Source: JAHFUI01 sp039931615
Lineage (GTDB): Bacteria; Acidobacteriota; Vicinamibacteria; Vicinamibacterales; CAVVIG01
DNA: 64,000 nt
Assembly: GCA_039931615.1 (NCBI GenBank)
Contig: JBDTRR010000007.1
Span: 77,212 to 141,211 of the forward strand
Reading direction: 5' to 3'
Shown here: one piece after another, positions 8,482 through 16,845 of the stretch
Numbering within the stretch: the first letter of the stretch is position 1
Layout: every line of letters starts with the position of its first letter
Position numbers and translations under genes: made by a program
The notes under the pieces: generated by a model
What the model was told of the DNA's origin: nothing
Databases searched by the model: none
Seen by the model: the letters and a program-made list of their open reading frames with translations, nothing else

Positions 8482-9533
8482 TCGGTCAGCTTCTCCTCGA
8501 GCTCTGCAATCCGGGCTTCGAGCTGCATGATGCGCGTCTTCAACGCCGGCAGCTGGCGGAACACGGCCGACGATTTCAGCCAGTCCCGGTTGGCAATCGC
8601 CGGGTAGCCGGAGACGAACTCGCCGGCTTCGAGCGAATTGGGGATGCCGGTCTGCGCCGTGGCGACGACGCCCTGCCCGATCCGCAAATGACCGGACACA
8701 CCGACCTGCCCGGCCAGGGTGACGTCGTCTTCGACCACCGTGCTGCCGGCAATCCCGACCTGTGCGGCGAGCAGTGCCCGCTGGCCGACCGCCACGCCGT
8801 GGGCGATCTGCACCAGGTTGTCGATCTTGGCGCCGGCCCGGATCCTGGTCTCGCCGACCGCCGGCCGATCGATCGTCGTGTTGGCGCCGATCTCGACATC
8901 GTCTTCGATCACCACGGCGGCGATCTGGGGGATCTTCATGTGCGAGCCGTCGGGCCGGCGGACGTAGCCGAAGCCGTCGCTCCCCAGCACCGCCCCGTCG
9001 TGGATGATGACGCGGTGGCCGACGCTGACACCGTCCCGGATCGCCACGTGTGAATGCAGGAGGCAGTCGCTCCCCACCTCGGCGTGCGCGCCGATGACGA
9101 CATGGGACTCGATGATGGTGCGCGCGCCGATCGCCGCGCCGGACCCGATCACGACGAACGGACCGACGCTGACCTCAGGTCCGATAGTCGCGTCGGCGGC
9201 GATCGAGCTCAACGGGTCGATGCCGCGGACAGGCGGCGCCGGCTGGTGGAACAGGCTGACCGCTTCGGCAAAAGTGCGATAGGGGTTGTCGCTGCGCAGC
9301 ACCGGACAGGGCGCCGCGCTCTGGTCGCCCTCGCCGAGGATCACCGCCGAGGCCCGGGTGTAGCGCAGCTGCGCGTGGTAGCGGGGATTGGCGACAAAGG
9401 TGAGGTCGCCCGGCCCCGCCTGCTCGATGCCGGCGACGCGGACGATGTCGACGTCGTCCACGGCGCCTTCGAGGCGGCAGTGGAGCCGTTCAGCAATGTC
9501 TCGCAGCGTCAAGGCGACCTCAGGATAGTCCAT
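8457..9533 (-). CDS. lpxD: UDP-3-O-(3-hydroxyacyl)glucosamine N-acyltransferase
   Basis: Adds the N-linked hydroxyacyl chain in the third step of lipid A synthesis. 358 residues from ATG 9533 (MDYPEVALTLRDIAERL); a start 27 nt upstream would only add MPRSAAGVA. N-terminal uridine-binding domain (about 1-95), then a left-handed beta-helix of hexapeptide repeats (about 100-310) with the catalytic-histidine region around SDGFGYV and NTTIDR, and a C-terminal helix with heptads (LKTRIMQLEARIAELEEKL). First gene of the run lpxD - barrel - M16 - M16-like - lpxB. lpxA and lpxC are not in this window. Confidence 0.95.
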   Translation of the reverse strand: MDYPEVALTLRDIAERLHCRLEGAVDDVDIVRVAGIEQAGPGDLTFVANPRYHAQLRYTRASAVILGEGDQSAAPCPVLRSDNPYRTFAEAVSLFHQPAPPVRGIDPLSSIAADATIGPEVSVGPFVVIGSGAAIGARTIIESHVVIGAHAEVGSDCLLHSHVAIRDGVSVGHRVIIHDGAVLGSDGFGYVRRPDGSHMKIPQIAAVVIEDDVEIGANTTIDRPAVGETRIRAGAKIDNLVQIAHGVAVGQRALLAAQVGIAGSTVVEDDVTLAGQVGVSGHLRIGQGVVATAQTGIPNSLEAGEFVSGYPAIANRDWLKSSAVFRQLPALKTRIMQLEARIAELEEKLTECRTRLDR

Positions 9534-9569
9534 TGCCACGCCGGCTGCTGACCGCGGCACCGCGTCGCG

Positions 9570-10469
9570 TCACTCTGGTTTGGCCCCGCGGACCCGTTGC
9601 ACCGTCCGCGGCATCTCGGTACGGAGCGCCGGCTTCCCCGCCTGTTCCCACGCGCCGACGATCAGCGACGCGGTCGCTGTCACCGAATCCGCCAGGCGTT
9701 TCTCGAACATCGGTCGGACCGCCGCGAAGAAGCGGTCGAAGTACTGGTCGTCATAGCTGTCCTTGCCGGCGATGGCGTCCCGGTCGGCCTGCAGCAGCTG
9801 ATCGACCAGCTGATGGCTGGCCAGGAGGACCTCGAACGCCGTGTCGCGCGGGTTGGTGATCGCCGAGATCCGGCCCGGTGTGATGGTGAGCTTCGCGGCG
9901 AATCGATCGAACAGCGCCGTCTCGAAGCGGGCATGGATGCCGTTCTGCTGCGTCAACCCGCCGTCGTAGTTGTTGGTAGCGTGCAGCGGCTGATGAGCAT
10001 CCTGGATGTAGTGCGACGCCACCGCCGAAAACAGCACGACATCGCTCGGCGCGTACGACGTGCCCCGGCCGACGCCTTCGAAGGCGCGCCGCAGGTTGCC
10101 GAACTCCTCGGCCTCGCGCCACGGCAGCATGCCGATCTTCTTCAGCGTCGTCATGCCGAACTTCTCGAGGGCCGCCCCGTATTCGCGCGGCAGCGCGGTG
10201 AACGGATACGGTCCCAGTTCCGGCATGCCGAAGTCGACGAAGTGATTGTGGTTTTCGTCCCAGCCGGCATTGCGCCAGACGTCGGGATCGACGGCGCGGA
10301 CGATCAACTCGGGGCGGTAGTGCTCGAAGAACGGCTTCAGCCCGGCGGGCAGGATGTCGATCGCGCGCCCCATGATGAAGCGGTGCGCGTCGGTCCCCCA
10401 CGCCGACGCCGGGCCAGGCGCCGCGATCACGACGAGGCATGCCGACACCGCCACGAGCACTTTTCGCAT
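9570..10469 (-). CDS. secreted S1/P1-nuclease / zinc-phospholipase C fold protein
   Basis: 299 residues with signal peptide ending ..GPASA before W24. A mature N-terminal Trp is itself a zinc ligand in this fold. Other ligands fit the family spacing: H29, D61/D63, H74/H76, H153-x3-D157, H163 and H179-x3-E183 (HARFE). Expected activity is trinuclear-zinc hydrolysis of phosphodiesters (single-strand nucleic acid or phospholipid); the sequence does not settle which. Ends 36 nt before lpxD on the same strand and may be co-transcribed. Confidence 0.85.
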   Translation of the reverse strand: MRKVLVAVSACLVVIAAPGPASAWGTDAHRFIMGRAIDILPAGLKPFFEHYRPELIVRAVDPDVWRNAGWDENHNHFVDFGMPELGPYPFTALPREYGAALEKFGMTTLKKIGMLPWREAEEFGNLRRAFEGVGRGTSYAPSDVVLFSAVASHYIQDAHQPLHATNNYDGGLTQQNGIHARFETALFDRFAAKLTITPGRISAITNPRDTAFEVLLASHQLVDQLLQADRDAIAGKDSYDDQYFDRFFAAVRPMFEKRLADSVTATASLIVGAWEQAGKPALRTEMPRTVQRVRGAKPE

Positions 10470-10497
10470 CCAGCTATATTAAGGGTCAGCGAAAGAA

Positions 10498-11604
10498 ATG
10501 GACAACGTTACCCACACCTTGTTCGCGCTCACGCTGGCGCGTACGCCGCTGGCGCGGGCCGGGCGCGGCACTGCGGTCGCGCTGGTTCTGGCGTCGAACG
10601 CGCCGGACATCGACATCGTCACGACGATCGGCGGCGCGCCCAGCTACCTGATGTGGCACCGCGGCCCGACGCACGGTCCGCTCGGCGTGGTCGGACTCGG
10701 CCTGATCGTCGCCGCTCTGGTGTGGATCGCGCGCCGCGCCTGGGGGCGGAACCGGGACGCGGCGCAGGATGCGTCCTTTGCCATGCTGGTCCCGATCGCG
10801 GTGATCGGAGTCGTCTGCCACGTCTTGATGGATCTGCCGACGTCCTACGGGACCCGGCTGCTGAGTCCGTTCGACTGGCATTGGTTCGCCGTCGATTGGA
10901 TGCCGATCGTCGACGTCTACCTGCTGTTCGGGCTCGCCGCTGGCCTGTTGTTCGGGGGATCATCGACGGCAGGGCGCCGCCGGAACGCCGCCATCGTGCT
11001 CGCGGTGATGGCCGCCAACTACGGCGTCCGCGCGGCGGCGCACCAGCAGGCATTGGCGCTGGCGCCGCGGCTGTTCGGCCCACTGCTGCCCGCCCGCTGC
11101 GATCCGCAGGCGCCGGACGGGTTGATCGACTCGTGGCCGCGGCCGGTGTCGGTGGCGGCGCCGCAGACCGGCACGCGCTGTCTGGTCGAGCTGGTGGCCA
11201 CGCCGACCTTCCTGTCCCCGTTCAGATGGCGCGTGATCGCGCACCTCTCGAACGCCTACGAGGCGCACGACGTCAACGTCCTGGAGGCGCGGTTCCGGAT
11301 GCCGCCGGCCGACGCCGAAGTCCTGTGGCGGACGACGCAGCGCTATCCCAACGTCTGGACACCGGCGGTCTGGACGGCGGCTTCAACCAGGCTGGGCCGG
11401 ACGTTCCTGGGGTTCGCCCGCCTTCCCGCGGCTCGGGCGGTCCTCGACCAGACCGGCACGACGACGGTCCGCTGGACCGACGTGCGATTCGTCGGTGCGG
11501 CGCCGGCGGCGCCGAACCGCGCGGCGCCGCGCGACGATCTCTTCACGACGGTGGTGCGGATCGGCCCCGATGGGCAGGTCCTCGACGAGCGCCTGGGTCC
11601 ATGA
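10498..11604 (+). CDS. YdjM-like membrane-bound metal-dependent hydrolase
   Basis: 368 residues. N-terminal MDNVTHTLFALTLAR, then HRGPTHGPLG (about 54-63) and a conserved CHVLMDLPTSYGTRLLSP (about 104-121) are the histidine/aspartate motifs of the YdjM/DUF457 family of inner-membrane putative hydrolases. Several hydrophobic segments lie between residues 60 and 185. The C-terminal 170 residues are soluble. In enterobacteria the family is LexA regulated; here it is coupled by ATGA overlap to the endonuclease IV gene, which supports a damage-response context. Substrate unknown. Confidence 0.85.
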   Translation: MDNVTHTLFALTLARTPLARAGRGTAVALVLASNAPDIDIVTTIGGAPSYLMWHRGPTHGPLGVVGLGLIVAALVWIARRAWGRNRDAAQDASFAMLVPIAVIGVVCHVLMDLPTSYGTRLLSPFDWHWFAVDWMPIVDVYLLFGLAAGLLFGGSSTAGRRRNAAIVLAVMAANYGVRAAAHQQALALAPRLFGPLLPARCDPQAPDGLIDSWPRPVSVAAPQTGTRCLVELVATPTFLSPFRWRVIAHLSNAYEAHDVNVLEARFRMPPADAEVLWRTTQRYPNVWTPAVWTAASTRLGRTFLGFARLPAARAVLDQTGTTTVRWTDVRFVGAAPAAPNRAAPRDDLFTTVVRIGPDGQVLDERLGP

Positions 11605-12533
11605 GCAGGCGTCTTCAACCGCTGAGCCCTCTGCTTGGCGCGCACATGTCGGTCGCCGGCGGGCTGCCGCTGGCGGTGGAGCGGGCGGTCGCGCATCGCT
11701 GCGACGCGTTCCAGATCTTTACGAAGAACGGCAACCAGTGGCGCGGCCGGATCGTGCCGCCGGAGGAGATCCGGGAGTTTCGCACCCGGGTCGAGGCGGC
11801 GCAGATCGGTCCGGTCGTCTCGCACGCCAGCTACCTGATCAACCTGGCGACGACGAGCCCGGCGCTCCGCCGGCAGTCGATCGAGGCGATGGGCGACGAG
11901 ATGGATCGCGCCGAAGCGCTGGGCCTTCTCGGTGTCGTCCTGCATCCCGGCTGCTACACGCAGGGTAACGAAGCGGACGCCCCGGGCCTGATCGCCGCCG
12001 CGCTCAGTGAACTGCTGTCAGACCGGGCCGGGGGACGCACGATGGTGCTGCTCGAGCAGACCGCCGGCCAGGGGACGTCGGTCGGCGCCCGCTTCGAGCA
12101 CCTGGCGGCGATCCTCGCCGAGGCGAACGGCCACGCCCGGCTCGGCGTCTGCCTCGACACCTGTCACCTGCTCGCTGCCGGCTACGACCTCCGCTCCGCC
12201 GCCGGGTACGCAGACACGTTCGAGCAGTTTGCCCGGCTGGTCGGCTTCGGGCGCCTGAAGCTGTTCCATCTGAACGACTCGAAGAAGCCGCTGGGCAGCC
12301 GGGTCGACCGGCACGAGCACATCGGCCAGGGCTTCCTCGGTCTCGCACCGTTCCGCCGCCTCGTCAACGATCCCCGGTTCCGCGGGCTGCCGATGCTGCT
12401 CGAGACGCCCAAAACCGACGGGCGCGGGCCGCGGATCGTCTCCGTCGATCCGCTCGACGCGCAGAATCTGGACACGCTGCGGCGGTTGATCAGACGTCAC
12501 TCGAACAGACGGCTGACCGACTCGCCGTCGTGA
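11601..12533 (+). CDS. nfo: deoxyribonuclease IV (endonuclease IV, AP endonuclease)
   Basis: 310 residues, TIM-barrel AP endonuclease that cleaves 5' of abasic sites in base excision repair. Visible family motifs: GAHMSVAGGLPLAVERA at the N-terminus, HASYLINLA, VLHPGCYTQG, VLLEQTAGQG, VCLDTCHLLAAGYD and HLNDSKKPLGSRVDRHEHIG, which together carry the trinuclear-zinc ligands. Start ATG 11601 overlaps the stop of the YdjM-like gene. Its 3' end runs 37 nt into the 3' end of the convergent prs gene, an antisense overlap of coding sequence. Confidence 0.95.
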   Translation: MSRRLQPLSPLLGAHMSVAGGLPLAVERAVAHRCDAFQIFTKNGNQWRGRIVPPEEIREFRTRVEAAQIGPVVSHASYLINLATTSPALRRQSIEAMGDEMDRAEALGLLGVVLHPGCYTQGNEADAPGLIAAALSELLSDRAGGRTMVLLEQTAGQGTSVGARFEHLAAILAEANGHARLGVCLDTCHLLAAGYDLRSAAGYADTFEQFARLVGFGRLKLFHLNDSKKPLGSRVDRHEHIGQGFLGLAPFRRLVNDPRFRGLPMLLETPKTDGRGPRIVSVDPLDAQNLDTLRRLIRRHSNRRLTDSPS

Positions 12534-13435
12534 ATGTGCCGGATCGCCTGCCCGAGCAGCGGCGCCACCGACAGGATTCTCATGTTGGGGAGTCGCTTGT
12601 CGGGCGGGATCGGCACCGTGTCGGTGGTCACGATCTCGTCGATGCCGGGCTGGCAGCGGAGCCGCTCGATCGCTTTGCCGGTGAACAGACCGTGCGTGCA
12701 GACGACCGCGATCCGCTCGACCCCGCGCTCGCGCAGCTTCTCCAGCACCTCGATGATGGTGCCGCCGTTGGCAATTTCGTCGTCGATGACGATGACGTTC
12801 TTGCCGTCGACGTCGCCGACGATGGCATCGATCACCACTTCGTCGTCGCTGAGGCGCTGTTTGCTGCCGGCCGCCACCGGCAGTTTCAGCATCCGGGCGA
12901 AGTGGCTGGCGGCCTTGGCGTTGCCGAGGTCGGGCGAGACGACGATGGTGTTCTTCAGGGGCCGGCCGCGAAAATGCTGGGCCAGCACCTTCAGCGCGTT
13001 CATGTGATCGACCGGCACGCTGAAGAACCCGTGCACCTGCTCGGAATGGAGCGTCATCGTCAGGACACGGTTCGCGCCCGCCGTCGCCAGCAGGTCGGCG
13101 ACCAGCCGGGCGGCGATCGAGATCCGCGGCGCGTCCTTCTTGTCGGAGCGGGCATAGGCGAAGTGCGGGATCACCGCCGTGATACGCGCCGCCGAGGCGC
13201 CCCTCGCCGCGTCGAGCATCAGCAGCAGCTCCATCAGGTGCTCCTGCACCGGCGGCACCAGCGGCTGGACGATGAACACGTCGGCCTGCCGGCAATTCGC
13301 TTCGAGCTGCACGCCGAGACAGTTGTTGCTGAACGTGGTGATCGCGGCGGGGCTCAGGCGGACCTTCAACCGTCTGCACAGGGCGGCCGCGAGATCCCGG
13401 TGCGCATTGCCGCTGAAGACCACGATGTTGTTCAT
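12497..13435 (-). CDS. prs: ribose-phosphate pyrophosphokinase (PRPP synthetase)
   Basis: 312 residues from ATG 13435 (MNNIVVFSGNAHRDLAAAL), overlapping the AMMECR1 stop by 4 nt. Makes PRPP from ribose-5-phosphate and ATP for nucleotide, His and Trp synthesis. Motifs: YARSDKKDAPRISIAARLVA (ATP and catalytic loop), SPDLGNAKAASHFA, and the PRPP loop VIVIDDEIANGGTI. The usual RQDKK and RERISI of class I enzymes appear here as RSDKK and PRISI, and DxGGxxR-type wording in the second half is altered, so it is a divergent member. Overlaps nfo antiparallel at the 3' ends. Confidence 0.9.
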   Translation of the reverse strand: MNNIVVFSGNAHRDLAAALCRRLKVRLSPAAITTFSNNCLGVQLEANCRQADVFIVQPLVPPVQEHLMELLLMLDAARGASAARITAVIPHFAYARSDKKDAPRISIAARLVADLLATAGANRVLTMTLHSEQVHGFFSVPVDHMNALKVLAQHFRGRPLKNTIVVSPDLGNAKAASHFARMLKLPVAAGSKQRLSDDEVVIDAIVGDVDGKNVIVIDDEIANGGTIIEVLEKLRERGVERIAVVCTHGLFTGKAIERLRCQPGIDEIVTTDTVPIPPDKRLPNMRILSVAPLLGQAIRHIHDGESVSRLFE

Positions 13436-13995
13436 CGGCTGCTCCCCGAAGACGGCGGATCGTCGCCGAAGACCTCGGCCTCGAACCTCCAGATCCTGGC
13501 GCCGTGTTCCCAGGCATCCTGTGGCAGGCCGGCCTTCCGGCAGGTCTCGGCGAGAAACCGCCGGCCGTCCCATTTCCATTCGGTGGCGACCTGGGGCAAC
13601 AGCAGCCCGCGCCGCGACCCCTTCTCGATCACCAGACCGTGCCGGCCGATCTCGATCTCCACGGCGCCGGCCACCGGTTCGAGCGGTCCGAGCAGCGACA
13701 GCTCGATCTGCAGCTCCCCGACCTCGGCCGGGGAGACGGCCGTAAATCGCGGATCGGCGCTGCAGGCGGCGACGGCGCACCGCGCCACGACGTCCGGAAG
13801 AGACTGATCGTGCTCGAGGTGACCGATACAGCCGCGCAGTTCCCCGGCCCGGGTGTGCAGCGACACGAACGCGGCGCCGCGGCGCCGGTCGAGAGTGTTG
13901 GGATCGATCGCCGCGAGCGGCGCCCCGCCGACATGGGCGACGATGGCGGCGCGGGCGAGACGAAGCAGGAGATCGCGTTCAGGCTGGCTGGTCAT
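13432..13995 (-). CDS. AMMECR1-domain protein (AmmeMemoRadiSam system protein A)
   Basis: 187 residues from ATG 13995 (MTSQPERDLLLRLARAAIV). Motifs of the AMMECR1 fold: AAFVSLHTRAGELRGCIGHLEHDQSL (the conserved LRGCIG segment), ADPRFTAVSPAEVGELQIELSLL and LLPQVATEWKWDGRRFL. A longer open frame upstream is not coding. Sits between the Memo-like gene and prs. AMMECR1 and Memo homologues often occur with a radical-SAM protein of unknown function; no radical-SAM gene is present here. Confidence 0.9.
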   Translation of the reverse strand: MTSQPERDLLLRLARAAIVAHVGGAPLAAIDPNTLDRRRGAAFVSLHTRAGELRGCIGHLEHDQSLPDVVARCAVAACSADPRFTAVSPAEVGELQIELSLLGPLEPVAGAVEIEIGRHGLVIEKGSRRGLLLPQVATEWKWDGRRFLAETCRKAGLPQDAWEHGARIWRFEAEVFGDDPPSSGSSR

Positions 13996-14038
13996 GACAA
14001 CACCGCCGGGGCCGCGGCGGCCGGAGCGGAGGCCGATC

Positions 14039-14893
14039 TTACCTCGCCGTTGCAGGCGATGACGAAGAGCAGACGCCCAGTGCCGCCGCCATGTAGCCCA
14101 CCACTGACGACTTGTCGCCGGAGACGTCGCCGGAATCTGCGTAATTGAGCACGCGGGCGTCGCGAGCGCCCAGGGCCCGGGCGGCACGCAGCACCGCCAC
14201 CACGGGACCGCCGCCGCAGGCGTGGCCGGGCGTCCGATCGAGCGCGCCCTGCAGACCGTCGGCGTCGAAGCGGGCGACGTGATCGATCACCACCTGGTCA
14301 AGGCGCGCCGCGGTGACGGCATCGTGATAGTGCGACAGATCCGTGCTGGCGATCAGCAGCGCGCGGCGACGGCCGAGGACCATGGCGAGCGCGCTGCCCA
14401 GGGCCAGAGCGGTCGCCGCCGACTGAAATCCCATCACCAGCGGCACGATCGGTGCTCCGGGTGCGACCCGCTGCAGGAACGGCAGCTGCATCTCGAGCGA
14501 GTGTTCGCGGCCGTGTGCCGCGTCGTGCTCGCGGGCGATCGGCGCCGCATTCATGATCTCGGTGGCGCAGCGTTCGTCGATGGACGCAACGCCCAACGGG
14601 GTCCTGAATCCGCCGGCACGAGACACGGCAACGCCCTCGAACCCGACGAAGTGAGAGGGACCGACCAGCACGACCACGTCGTAGGTCCGGCCGGACACCA
14701 GACGGTAGGCGTGCCCGGCGACCGGCCCCGAATAGATCAGGCCGGCATGGGGCGCAATCAGGGCGGTCAGCGACTCGAACCGGACGCCGTCGGCCCCGGC
14801 GGCCGACAGATAGCCGTCGACGGCGCGGGTCAGCGGCTCTGCCGTGCCCGGATACCAGGTGCCCGCCACCGCGGGCGGTCGGATGGAATTCAT
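14039..14893 (-). CDS. Memo-family protein (AmmeMemoRadiSam system protein B)
   Basis: About 284 residues. ATG 14893 (MNSIRPPAVAGTWYPG) is preferred over the TTG 6 nt upstream. Family hallmarks: IRPPAVAGTWYPG, LIAPHAGLIYSGPVAGHAY, VVVLVGPSHF, REHSLEMQLPFLQ, ASTDLSHYHD and a terminal CGGGPVVAVL segment. The fold is related to extradiol dioxygenases, with conserved H residues (H in APHAG, PSH, REHS) near the metal site. Human Memo is redox/copper linked; the bacterial role is unknown. First gene of the Memo-AMMECR1-prs operon, divergent from gatC. Confidence 0.9.
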   Translation of the reverse strand: MNSIRPPAVAGTWYPGTAEPLTRAVDGYLSAAGADGVRFESLTALIAPHAGLIYSGPVAGHAYRLVSGRTYDVVVLVGPSHFVGFEGVAVSRAGGFRTPLGVASIDERCATEIMNAAPIAREHDAAHGREHSLEMQLPFLQRVAPGAPIVPLVMGFQSAATALALGSALAMVLGRRRALLIASTDLSHYHDAVTAARLDQVVIDHVARFDADGLQGALDRTPGHACGGGPVVAVLRAARALGARDARVLNYADSGDVSGDKSSVVGYMAAALGVCSSSSPATAR

Positions 14894-14960
14894 CGTCAAA
14901 AAAAGGACGGCGCGTGCCGCCCGACTTCAGGTCGCACGCGGCATCAGAATTGTACGTGGC

Positions 14961-15062
14961 GTCCGGCTTGAGTCGGACTACGGATCCAGCTGCCCACGGG
15001 ACCGTCTGAAGACCGTCCCCTACGGCCTTGCGGATGTCGGGCACACACCTTCAGGGTGTGCC
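14961..15062. repeat. cluster of three dispersed palindromes between memo and gatC
   Basis: 14961-14983: GTCCGgctTGAGtCGGAC followed by TACGG. 14998-15025: GGGAC..CTGAAG..GTCCC followed by CTACGG. 15040-15062: GGCACAC..CTTCAG..GTGTGCC, the same layout in the opposite orientation. Stem sequences differ, but the loop core (CTGAAG or its complement) and the CTACG-type tail are constant. They fill the divergent intergenic region where the memo and gatC promoters must lie. Confidence 0.72.
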
Positions 15063-15088
15063 GCGAGTCGACATGCTAGCATTTGCCC

Positions 15089-15388
15089 ATGGGCACAGAA
15101 TTCACCCCGGCGCAGGTTACCGCAATTGCCGCACTCGCGCAGCTCGAGCTCGAGCCGCACGAGGTTCAGCTGTTCGCCCGGCAGCTCGGCGATTTCCTGA
15201 CCTACGCCGACGAAGTGCTGGCCATCGACACGGCCGGCGTCGCCCCGACCGCCGCCGTGCTGACGCGCCCCGAATCGGAGCGGCCTGATCAGGTGCGCCC
15301 GTCGCTCGATCGCGAGGCGGCCCTGCGCGGCGCGCCAGACGCCTCGATTGCCAGCGGCTTCTTCCGCGTGCCGCGGGTGATCGGATGA
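15089..15388 (+). CDS. gatC: Asp-tRNA(Asn)/Glu-tRNA(Gln) amidotransferase subunit C
   Basis: 99 residues from ATG 15089 (MGTEFTPAQVTAIAALAQLELEPHE); a TTG 6 nt upstream is possible. Shows the GatC pattern: N-terminal helix with A.LA.LEL, LGDFLTYADEVLAIDTAGVAPTA and the C-terminal R.D....L.R..AL..AP....GFFRVPRVI. It stabilises GatA-GatB, which transamidates misacylated tRNA. Overlaps gatA by 4 nt. gatB is not in the window. Confidence 0.93.
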   Translation: MGTEFTPAQVTAIAALAQLELEPHEVQLFARQLGDFLTYADEVLAIDTAGVAPTAAVLTRPESERPDQVRPSLDREAALRGAPDASIASGFFRVPRVIG

Positions 15389-16845
15389 TTGAATCGGTCC
15401 ACCTGGTTCGCGATCAGGTCCGCTCCGGCGCGCAATCCGCGGTTGAGGTGTGCCGCCAGGCACTCGCCCGCATCGAGCGGATCGATCCCCGGCTGGGCGC
15501 GTTCAATACCGTCACCGCCGAACACGCACTGGCCCGGGCCGCCGAGCTGGATCGCGACCGTGATCGATGGTCGGCGGCGCCGCTGCTCGGCGTCCCGATC
15601 GCGCTCAAGGACAATCTGTGCACCCGGGACATCCGGACCACCGCCTCGTCGCGCATCCTCGAATCGTACGTGCCGCCCTACGACGCCACCGTGGTGACGC
15701 GGCTCGCCGACGCCGGCGCGGTGTTGATCGGCAAGACGAATTGCGACGAGTTCGCCATGGGATCGTCGACGGAGAACTCGGCGTTCGGGCCGTCGCGCAA
15801 TCCGTGGGCGCCCGATCGGATCCCGGGCGGCTCGAGCGGCGGGTCGGCAGTCGCGGTGGCGGCCGGCCTGACGCCGCTGGCGCTCGGCTCGGATACCGGC
15901 GGATCGATCCGGCAGCCGGCGGCGCTGTGCGGCGTGGTCGGACTCAAACCGACCTACGGCCGCGTCTCCCGCTACGGCCTCCTCGCGTTCGCGTCGTCGC
16001 TCGATCAGATCGGACCGCTGACCCGGACGGTGCGCGACGCGGCGCTGACGCTGGCCGTGATTGCCGGCGCCGATCCGGCGGACGCCACGTCGAGTTCCGA
16101 GCCGGTGGCCGACTATCCCGCCGCCCTGACCGGCGACGTCCGCGGGCTGCGCATCGGCGTGCCGTCGTCCCTGTTCGAGACCGGCGTCGACGGCGAGGTG
16201 CTGCGCGCGTTTCGCGCCGCGCTCGACGCGCTGGCCGGCCGCGGCGTCACGCTGGTCGACATCGAGCTTCCCCATGCCCGGCACGCCATCGCCGTCTACT
16301 ACCTGATCGCGACCGCCGAGGCGAGCTCGAACCTGGCGCGCTACGACGGCGTGCGCTATGGGTTCCGGAGTGCCGAGAGCCGGGGCGACGACCTGGCGAT
16401 CATGTATGGCCGTACCCGCGGCCGCGGGTTTGGCGCCGAGGTGAAGCGGCGCATCATGCTGGGGACGTACGTGCTGAGCGCCGGCTACTACGACGCCTAT
16501 TACCTGAAGGCGCAGCAGGTCCGCACGCTGATCCTGAGCGACTACGATGCCGCCTTCCAGCGCGTCGACGTCGTCGCGATGCCGACCAGCCCCGGCGCCG
16601 CGTTCCGGATCGGCGAGCGGGTCGACGACCCGTTGCGGATGTACCTCGCCGACATCTTCACGGTCAGCGCCAACCTGGCCGGCCTGCCGGCGATCAGCGT
16701 GCCGTGCGGCTTCACCGCCGATCGGCTGCCGGTCGGTCTGCAGCTGACCGGCCGGCGCTTCGGCGAGGCGACCCTGCTGCGCCTGGCGGACGCCTACGAG
16801 CGCGAGGCGCCGTGGCATACCCAGGAACCACCGATCGATGCCTGA
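15385..16845 (+). CDS. gatA: Asp-tRNA(Asn)/Glu-tRNA(Gln) amidotransferase subunit A
   Basis: 486 residues, typical GatA length. Glutamine-hydrolysing amidase-signature subunit that supplies ammonia to GatB. The catalytic triad is visible: K75 in PIALKDNLCT, cis-Ser near S150 in PGGSSGGSAVAVAAG, and the nucleophile S174 in GSDTGGSIRQPAAL. Starts by ATGA overlap with gatC and overlaps the following zinc-peptidase gene by 8 nt, so four genes are transcribed together. Confidence 0.96.
   Translation: MIESVHLVRDQVRSGAQSAVEVCRQALARIERIDPRLGAFNTVTAEHALARAAELDRDRDRWSAAPLLGVPIALKDNLCTRDIRTTASSRILESYVPPYDATVVTRLADAGAVLIGKTNCDEFAMGSSTENSAFGPSRNPWAPDRIPGGSSGGSAVAVAAGLTPLALGSDTGGSIRQPAALCGVVGLKPTYGRVSRYGLLAFASSLDQIGPLTRTVRDAALTLAVIAGADPADATSSSEPVADYPAALTGDVRGLRIGVPSSLFETGVDGEVLRAFRAALDALAGRGVTLVDIELPHARHAIAVYYLIATAEASSNLARYDGVRYGFRSAESRGDDLAIMYGRTRGRGFGAEVKRRIMLGTYVLSAGYYDAYYLKAQQVRTLILSDYDAAFQRVDVVAMPTSPGAAFRIGERVDDPLRMYLADIFTVSANLAGLPAISVPCGFTADRLPVGLQLTGRRFGEATLLRLADAYEREAPWHTQEPPIDA

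Noticed and set aside
9597..12533. 978-residue open frame on the plus strand
   Set aside because: Only its last 310 residues (endonuclease IV) are real; the rest is the antisense shadow of the S1/P1 nuclease gene and an out-of-frame reading of the YdjM-like gene.
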